A stretch of 64,000 nt of DNA from Neospora caninum Liverpool. Lineage: Eukaryota > Apicomplexa > Conoidasida > Eucoccidiorida > Sarcocystidae. The notes below the pieces were generated by a model. That model worked only from the letters and a program-made list of their open reading frames with translations. It was not told the origin of the DNA and made no database searches. Both the position numbers and the translations under genes were made by a program. Each line of letters begins with the position of its first letter. Position 1 is the stretch's first letter. The stretch covers positions 5,480,710 through 5,544,709 of the forward strand of contig NC_018398.1 of the NCBI RefSeq assembly GCF_000208865.1, read 5' to 3'. This document shows positions 56,745-64,000 of the stretch, in pieces.

Positions 56745-58074
56745 ACCGGTTTAGCACGGCTAAGCAGACGCAGTGGTAACGTCGGTGACTACGAGGAGTT
56801 TTGAATGTTTCGGAATTCCCGTCAGAGAACGGTGAAGAGGAAAACGAAACGCACGGTTTGCAGGTCTATCGCCCCTGTCCGGTCAGGCGGCGAAGACCGC
56901 ACTGGAGTACTGCAGCTCGTCTCAGGCTACAAGCTTAGGCGACTGCTGACCGATAGCTGAAGGAACTGAAAGAGCCAGATAGATATGGCAAGTACATAGA
57001 AAAGTACGTGCTTTGTGCTGTATATTTTGAACCATAACTTGTCAAGACAAGAAACTCCCACGACCAAGGTCTGTCCACTGCACAGATCCGCCTGCACAGG
57101 CAATGATTTCTCACACGACAGTTCCGCCCACCATGCATTTCTGAATCTGCATCCCAGCTTTGAAAATATGTTTTTTTGCGCGGATTGTTTCAGCCCTGTA
57201 ACCCGCGTGCACTTTTAATTTTGGAAGGTGGGCATGAGTGTAGATTCTTCCATCGTGAACAGAACGGTACGTGGTCGCCCCAAAGCGTCCGAGCTGGGAC
57301 ATTTGTCGTAGCCCCCTTCCTCGCACGATGTGACACACAAAAAGGAGTGTATCTTTGCACTAGCGAGGGGACAATATCGTTACAGAGTCAAAATCCCACG
57401 GGAAGTTCAAGCCCTACACACGTGGTGCATGTGCCGATCCGTACATTCGGTGGCACGCAGCCGATAGTCCTCTACAAAAAAATGGGGTGCATCGGAAATC
57501 CACCTTCCACAGTGATGTTGCGATTCACGCGCGGACCACAGTTTCCCATTCATGCTTCTCGAAAAACGACAAACATCCACTGCAATGACACCGCTGCCAA
57601 AAACGTTTGAGTTCAGTGGGTCCTGCCATTGAAATCAACAAAATTGCGTGGGTCAAAAGTGGAGAGGCGACAAACGTCAAACCCATATGTCAAGGAAGAA
57701 ATCTATCTACTCTTTTTAAAGAATTGTTCTACGTTGTGTTCTTCAGAGCGATAACTAGCAGAATGATAAAAAAAACGACGCCGCAACACATTTTCTGGAC
57801 ACGTGCATGCATATGTTTTTCCCGAGAGATAAGAAATCTATACGTAATCTGCCAAGCGCATTGTATGCGACTGGAGATCTCGCAGACAGAAATATCTCTT
57901 CATCCATGATGCTGGTCAGCGCATATAATAATATGCCTCAACTACGCGCGGGCACAGCCACCTCTGTACCCAACGGCCTAATGCAGCACCGGTTTGTCTA
58001 TCCACATGACAGTTGTGTTGCCCCGAATATTCACGCCTAATCAATACGCACATACACATGTAAGACGTGTGCAA
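56745..58074. other. Intergenic region
   Basis: The longest plus-strand frame, 57176-57610, is mostly shadow-like and lacks splice support. A TGCATGC motif lies near 57806. Nothing else seen. Confidence 0.4.
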
Positions 58075-58620
58075 CTACAGCAACGCGAGAGAGAGAGTAA
58101 GAGTACAGTGTGTGCTGGTAGTCGGCAATTTGAGACAGTCTAATGTGAACGACAGTAATCGAGTTTTCTGTCGAGACGCGTCATGGATTTTGTTTTTACG
58201 AAGACACTGAGGACAGACTGTGACTGGTACTGTTGCTTGTGGAACGCTGCCTTCATCGGCGAGAAAGCGGTGTCTCTCTTTTTGACGGGAGGCGGTGTCG
58301 CTAGAGTATCGGATGCATACCGGCTGCCATGTCAGGGTGTATGAGCATCGCTTCATCCTGTAGGGCCCTTCGCGATACCTGAGGGGAAAAACCACACATA
58401 ACAACAGTAGCAGAAATGCTTGCTGTTGATGCCCATTTTCTGCTTTAGACAAGAACTCCTCTGTGGATTCCGTGGTGCGCCGGCGAGCGTGGCTCTTGAA
58501 CGGCTTGCAAAAGACGAGTGAATATTGGAACAGGCGGAACAAGACAAGAAGTACGATAACCTTTCCACCTGAGTCGGCACATGACTCTGCCGTGCTCACG
58601 CAGCATTCACACAGTTGCAT
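58075..58620 (-). CDS. Doubtful ORF of 181 codons, unknown function
   Basis: Open from an ATG at 58620 to a stop at 58075. The middle contains a hydrophobic FLLLLLCVVFPL followed by CAG/GTATCGC, which could equally be a pyrimidine-rich intron end, so the true gene may be split. The part after it (YREGPYRMKRCSYTLTWQP..., then VCPQCLRKNK with CxxC) has fair codon usage. No family recognised. It lies just beyond the stop of the 1260-residue gene on the same strand. Confidence 0.28.
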   Translation of the reverse strand: MQLCECCVSTAESCADSGGKVIVLLVLFRLFQYSLVFCKPFKSHARRRTTESTEEFLSKAENGHQQQAFLLLLLCVVFPLRYREGPYRMKRCSYTLTWQPVCIRYSSDTASRQKERHRFLADEGSVPQATVPVTVCPQCLRKNKIHDASRQKTRLLSFTLDCLKLPTTSTHCTLTLSLALL

Positions 58621-58926
58621 GCAAGGCCCCAGATGGTTGGCGTTACAGGAGAAAGAGGTGAAAGAAAAAACCTAAAGTTCTCTTTTGTCCTTTCGCCGGC
58701 TGTCTCTGATCCGCTCGAGCAAGCAGCACATGAATGGGTGGTTGCCAGGCATACACGCAAGAAGCAAAAGATACACACATCGAAAGGCCGATAACTGTTT
58801 TTTCGCCCGACATCTTTTTCCCCTCGGTTTCAGTACATCCCGCGGAAACGCGAAGACGTTTTGCCTCCATAGTCTCTTTTCCATTCCCTTCTAGAGTGCT
58901 TCCGTCTTGTCCCGCCGTCCCTTACT

Positions 58927-61900
58927 TCACATCTTCGAGTACACACCGCCTGCCAATATGCTTCGACAATAGTCGAGCAAACGCATGCGATCTTCACGCT
59001 CGGCAGCGACAGAATCCAGATCACTATCGCTTCTCGTCAGTAGTGCCACAGTAGCTCTGCCGTCGTGCTTGCGCCGAAGCATGGCCCCCCCTTCTTGGAT
59101 TCGTCTACTTCCCGCTAAATCTCCGTTTCCTGTTTGGAGAGACGGTCCCCGCGAAACGGGGGACCGGCCCGCGCTTCGTGTGAAGGAAGCAGAAGAATTA
59201 TGCTGTCTCGGGGCTGAGCACGAGCTCGCGTCTCCATCCGTTTCTTTGTGTACACAGATCGTGAACTTGGGGCAGTTCGGTGAATCCTTCTCCCTCGCTT
59301 CGTATTCCTGAACAACAAGGGTCTTTGAAGAACCTGCAGGCTGCTTCGCCACCGAAAGCGAGTTGCCGGGAAATCGAGAAGCGTGCATTGTTGCCCGAGG
59401 GCGTTCTTTGCATGCCGCCTCGGCTGTCGCCGCGTGGGTGCTTCGACCACTCTGCTTGTCGCCTGCCGCCCTCCTTCGATGAATCGTAGAGCTGCGTCCC
59501 TCTCCATTTCCGAACGCCTTGTTCTTTTGCTCTTTCTGATCAGACTTGCTTGCGTCGGTCGTCGCTAGCTCGGTCAGAACCCCTCGTTCGGCAGGTTGCC
59601 GAGCGTCGCGCCGTCGAAGGCCTCGGTGTGCACAAGCCGCAGCCGCGATTGCAGCGCGTCCTCTCGCTGCTGCTCTGTCGGCGCGCGACAGGTTTTTTCT
59701 CCCCTGCGCTTGGAAAGGCGAAGAGGAAGAGATGCTCTCGTTCAACGAAGAGCCCCTGCTTGCGCTCGATTCTCGCCCAGAGCGGGAATCTGTGCGGCTC
59801 CGACTCAGAGAGCAAACCGTCGGCCGCAGGAAGTGTTTCCGATCGATGGAGGGATCGAACAGTGGCCTCACTTGCGAGGGTTGGCGCGCCTCCCTCCGTT
59901 GGTCATCGTTCCGTCTGCAGTCGTCGTTGTGCCCTGCAGATGCACCACACACAAAGCGATATTTGCAAAGGGGGATATACAGGCAACGGGCTCAAACCGG
60001 CATGGGTGAGAAGCGGACGCTGTCCCGTTGACCTTCCGTTCAACGCTCTGGCGCTTTGTTCCCGGGAAAGACTTCACACCGCCGCTTCAAACGAGTTCCA
60101 GCTGGGGGCTCCAGCAAACGTCTGCACAGGCACGCTCGAGGCACCAGGACGACAGAGCGACGACCGCCTCACGCACCCATCGACAGGGACCCAGTTGCCT
60201 CCGTTTAACAGCGCCTCTTTTCCTGCCTTGGCGTTTTCTTCCCCAACGTCATGTGCAGAAATGCGCAGCACTGAAAGGCAACGGAGACTGCGCGCGTTAC
60301 TTGTCCAGGCCGCCTGGAGGTCAGGCCGAAAGGTTTGTCGTTACCTTGACACGAGTCGAATCTCTCAGTGTGGTGGGCCGCGAGGAGTGCGAGCAAAGGA
60401 TCTCGAGGGCCGCCAACCCTAGAGTTGCTCCTTCTGGCGTTTTCTGACGCGTTTCCTCTATTTGCTGCGCCCACACCGACCCCAGCGTCCTCGTTCTCGA
60501 CTGCCTCAGTTGTCTCCGCGTTCCCATGAAGAAGGATCCTGACACGGTTCATCTTTGTTTCCTGTGGCAACGCCTTCCCCCCCTGGCCGAAGCGCACGCG
60601 CGGGGCGGCATGGGACACAACGAGTGTTGATCCGTTGAAGTCAGTCGCCAGGTTGCTGCAGTCGCCACGGGAATGTCCTCCGAAGCGAGCCGAGGTGTTC
60701 TCTGAAGTGGAACTCTCCGCACTTCTCGGGTTGCTGACGCAGGCTGCCTCCGGCGTCCCCACCAAAGCACTGCGTACCGCTTCATCAACTGGTTTGTGCG
60801 ATTTCGACAGCACCGCGCGGACGGAGAAAGGACAGCGACCCACGCACGGTGTGTGCAGCTGCGCATAAGCCGCCGCCGGAAACGAGGAAGGACCAAGACG
60901 CGCCACTCCAGTGCCTCTCCGAATGTCGAAAGCAGAGACGCCGCCGGAACGCGAAGCAGAGGAAATCTCGGGGGCTCGTGTGGGCCATTTCTGGTGAGTC
61001 GAAAGGCGGGAAGGATCATCCGCAGAAGGACGGGCCGAGCCTCTGCATGTGCACCCACTTTGCCGTCGACTCGGAGTCATGGAAGGCGCAAGCGAGTCTC
61101 CAGAGGAAGCGTAGACGACAACCCTATCAGATGTGCTTTGAATGCTTCGAGCGGTCGTTTCGTCCCCTGCCGCCGATGCCTGCGCAGAGACAGGCGCTTC
61201 CCGTGTTGCTGCTGTCTCTCCATCAGTTGAGAGAAAAGAATTCTCCGTCTTGACGTACAGCCGGGAAGGCCCTCCAGATGCCGTCACAGAGGAGCACTCG
61301 CGTTTCCGCACTTCCTCGTGCAAAATGTGGAGGACTTTCGCCACGGGATGACCACTGCAGCAAGATAGTTCAGTGTTCCCGAGCGTCTCATGTGAATCCT
61401 TCGCTGTCACAGAGGAGCAAGACACGAGCTCACGTTCTGCATCTTGTTCATCTCCCGCAGCACCGCTCGAGAAACGGCAGGAGAATGCGGCGCCAGCACA
61501 GACAGGCGATGTTGGATGGATAGGAGACGAAGACGGCACAGACAAGGACGGAGACCCAGGTGAAGAGGAGGCGACCAGCGACAACGGCAACGGGGGACAG
61601 TGTGGCTGCACAATGTCGCCGCGCCTTTCCGTTCCTTCGACCGTCAGACGATCGGAGTCCTCAAAAATCCAAGGCGGGCGCGTGGGGCATGCATCTTCCA
61701 AGTCTTTGTTGCTCTGTTTCTGCTCCTCTTCTTTTTGTGGAGCGCGTTCCGCGAGGCCGCTGCTGAGCTCCCTGTTTCGCTTGGGCGTCGGGATCCCTCG
61801 GTCTGTCATGCTTCCAAAAGGCCAGAAGCGGCGGACAAGAGCCCTGTTTGCCGCCACGCTCTTTTCACTCTTCGGAAAACTGACGAGGGGAGCGCGAGCT

Positions 61901-63120
61901 CGAAAAGGGTGGGGGAACTCCGCACGGCATGCGCTCTCCTCGGGCGGCAAAAAGTACACGCGCGCAGGCGTGCGCTCTCCGACAGAGAAGATGACCATGT
62001 CGCTGTCTCGCCTCTCTCCCCACTCAGAAGCACGTGAAGCACTCATCGAGAGAGCGGAAGAAGCTGACGGGGGAGCAGCTGGGAGGCCAGGCGTAGCGGA
62101 GGCAAAAGAGAAAGACCGAGAAGGATCTGACGAAAGAGACACGACGGGAGACGGAGAAGAGCGGTGGCCAAGTGCAGGCGACGCAGCATCATGCCACGCA
62201 GAGGAGCGGTCAGAAGTCGAAGAGGAGGAGGAAACGGGAGCGGAGAAAGGAGACGGAGGACAGGAGGAAGCAGGGACACGGCGAGAACGTAGTGGAGAGG
62301 CCCACGAGGAAACGGATTCGCTTGTTGCCAGAGAGGAGGAGGAACTGAGGTCATCTCTGCGACTGTCACCCCATCGAGACAGCATCGGGGCCCTACGCCT
62401 TGGCAGCGACTGGTCACGGCCTTGAGATGACGCTGGCATGTGGTACCACGCAAAATCTTTGTTGCCTCCGTCGATGTGGGGAGTTGTGGAGTCCGGAGAC
62501 TTCTCGGATAGTTCTACACTGCAGCCATCCCGTTCAGGTTTTCCTCTGTTCCACGCATCACGGAACTCGAGCGTTTCTGGCCGTTCACTTGGCTGCTCTC
62601 GATCCGCTGCGTGCGCCGCATTTCCGTTTCTCTCGTACGCCCAAGTCACCTTCGGCGCTGTAGAAGAGCTGTCGTTCCAAGGCCACACATTCTCCTTTGC
62701 TGGAACAACTGCCGCAGCGCATGCTGTCGCACCGCACTGCTGGCGGAAGGAGGAAAAGAAATGCTCGGAGAAACGGAAACGATCTCCAGAAACTTTCGAC
62801 GGGACAGAAAAAGATGAAGCACTCACAGAGCCTTCTGGAGTGCCCTCAGTACCCTGGTGGCCGTACAGTGGCGTTGCGGCCAAAGAATTGCTGGACGTGA
62901 AGCTCGGAGGCTGAAAACCGTCAATGCATCCTCGAATTTCATCCCCCTTCATGAACGCAGCAACTCCGCTTGCCCGGATATCCTGTGCAGTAGTAAAGGC
63001 CAGATTGGGGAGCAGCATCTTCTCCGGGGCAACTTTGACGAAGTGATTTTGAGTGGTTGCTTCCTGCTGAAGGGCCGGGCGGCAAGAAGCAGAGGCGAGG
63101 ACGTGAGGGAGAGGATCCAT
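58927..63120 (-). CDS. Large two-exon protein of unknown function
   Basis: Exon 1 63120-60345 (CAAG/GTAACG donor), exon 2 59933-58927 (CATCTGCAG acceptor); the phase-1 join is exact, 1260 residues. The frame is open further upstream but starts there with GTG; 63120 is its first ATG (MDPLPHVLASASC). The N-terminal 130 residues look semi-structured (EKMLLPNLAFTTAQDIRASG). The rest is dominated by Ser, Arg, Gly and charged residues. A conserved-looking segment with GERTPARVYFLPPEES and a basic FPHPFRARAPL lies in the first half. The C-terminus is compact and less biased (RMRLLDYCRSILAGGVYSKM). No signal peptide, membrane helix or known domain was found. Such proteins are common in coccidian genomes and are often nuclear or cytoskeletal, but I assign no role. 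Confidence 0.62.
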
Positions 63121-64000
63121 TGACGCTTCACATAGACGAGGCAAATCAGGTTTCGGGGAAGGATGCAGCGGACAAGAGAAGGAAAAGGAACTCTCCTTAA
63201 AACAGCAAGAGGCGGGATGGAGATAGGGGCTGCCAAGCCACCACGCGAAAACTTTAAGAAGCAAAGTCTTGGTCGTAGAACAGAACACACATTGTTAGAA
63301 CTAACCACTTGAATTTCTTCTGAGGAAGTTCCGAGTGCAAGGCAAAGAGCCGAGCCCCGCGGCTTAAGGCCGTCATCAGTAGCGCTGGAGAGCGGGGTGA
63401 AAACGTCCACACAATTTTGTCAATGCCGTACGTTCAGTCGTGGCATACTTTTCATCTTTGTGGAAAGGTACAAAACACAATACGGAGTAGCCTTTGGATT
63501 CCCATTTGCGAGCATTGGCTGTACATGCCAGGCCGACAAGCACAGACACCAAGCCTTTTTTGTGAAGCGCGCTATTACGAAGGCCCCACGGTTTCAATCC
63601 CTCAAAAATATGTGCATAGGAGAGAATTCACTGACCATAAGTCGGGCCGTGGAACAGGTAAGAAAAACGTGGCCACGAGCGCGGAAAACGCGACTCCACT
63701 TCTCGCGGCAAGCTGACTCGACAAAGCGACCTTGCAAGCGGTGTTTCGATACGGAGGAAAAACACAAACTCCATGAATACAGGGAATGGCAGCTAACTCT
63801 GTTACTTATGCCCCCCAAAACACAAACGCCCGGAGACGAGTTGATGAAGGCAAAAAACTGGCGTATCCGTCATGGAACGCGATACCGCGTATCTTGCTCT
63901 GCGGAAATGTGTCCGTAACGCGTACGCCGTCTGCACTTTCGAGTCCAGAAGCCTTTACACGTGTGCTTGCGAGCAGGTACTTACAACTTCCGGCTTACCG
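63121..64000. other. Upstream region of the large minus-strand gene, window edge
   Basis: Expected 5' UTR and promoter of the gene at 58.9-63.1 kb. A plus-strand frame from 63397 to 63918 is open for 173 codons but starts at no clear ATG context and has no domain. A gene running beyond the window edge is possible. Confidence 0.4.

Noticed and set aside
63397..63918. 173-codon plus-strand frame at the right edge
   Set aside because: No domain or splice support and located where the promoter of the large minus-strand gene is expected; could only be judged with sequence beyond the window.

Overview
The window looks like nuclear chromosomal DNA of a coccidian apicomplexan close to Toxoplasma, Hammondia or Neospora. 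Evidence: genes with short GT-AG introns on both strands, long Ser/Arg/Glu-rich low-complexity protein stretches around small conserved cores, frequent TGCATGC motifs, (TA)n microsatellites, and gene content typical of this group (orphan bacterial-type diaminopimelate decarboxylase, flagellar CFAP221, UBE2J-type E2, WRAP53). No tRNA, rRNA, CRISPR or transposase was seen. A 100-base run of N (12077-12176) shows that this is a scaffold with a join. No database search was possible, so every identification rests on motifs read by eye and every exon model on splice signals plus reading phase.

Layout, left to right. 1-2.3 kb: no convincing gene. 2.3-7.3 kb (minus): six-exon HAD-superfamily phosphatase with an N-terminal membrane segment. 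9.0-10.4 kb (plus): small three-exon protein with a signal-like start. 10.9-16.1 kb (minus): two-exon F-box/WD-type gene; its intron holds the N gap and duplicated DNA that looks like an assembly error. 16.8-18.0 kb (plus): Glu/Arg-rich single-pass membrane protein without a visible start codon. 19.9-23.7 kb (minus): five-exon diaminopimelate decarboxylase. 23.7-27.8 kb: intergenic. 27.8-32.3 kb (plus): six-exon WRAP53/TCAB1 homologue. 33.2-35.2 kb (minus): intronless, probably organelle membrane protein. 35.2-38.2 kb: intergenic. 38.2-42.1 kb (plus): CFAP221. 42.4-43.8 kb (minus): LicD/fukutin-like type II membrane protein. 44.6-46.2 kb (plus): two small intron-containing genes. 46.9-50.5 kb (minus): about sixteen-exon secreted protein. 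50.9-51.3 kb: doubtful small gene. 52.7-55.8 kb (minus): six-exon tail-anchored UBE2J. 56.4-58.6 kb (minus): one small ORF with good codon usage and one doubtful ORF. 58.9-63.1 kb (minus): two-exon, 1260-residue protein of unknown function.

The genes do not form one pathway, as expected for a eukaryotic chromosome. Functional threads are ER quality control (UBE2J), ubiquitin-ligase adaptation (F-box/WD), telomerase or Cajal-body RNP handling (WRAP53), male-gamete flagellum (CFAP221), glycan or phospho-ligand transfer (LicD-like, acidic motif degenerate), and amino-acid or phosphate metabolism (DAP decarboxylase, HAD phosphatase). I saw no clear new multi-gene system. The strongest leads are the assembly break inside the F-box/WD gene, the WRAP53 homologue, the decarboxylase with its altered PLP motif and possible membrane tail, and the unrecognised secreted multi-exon gene.
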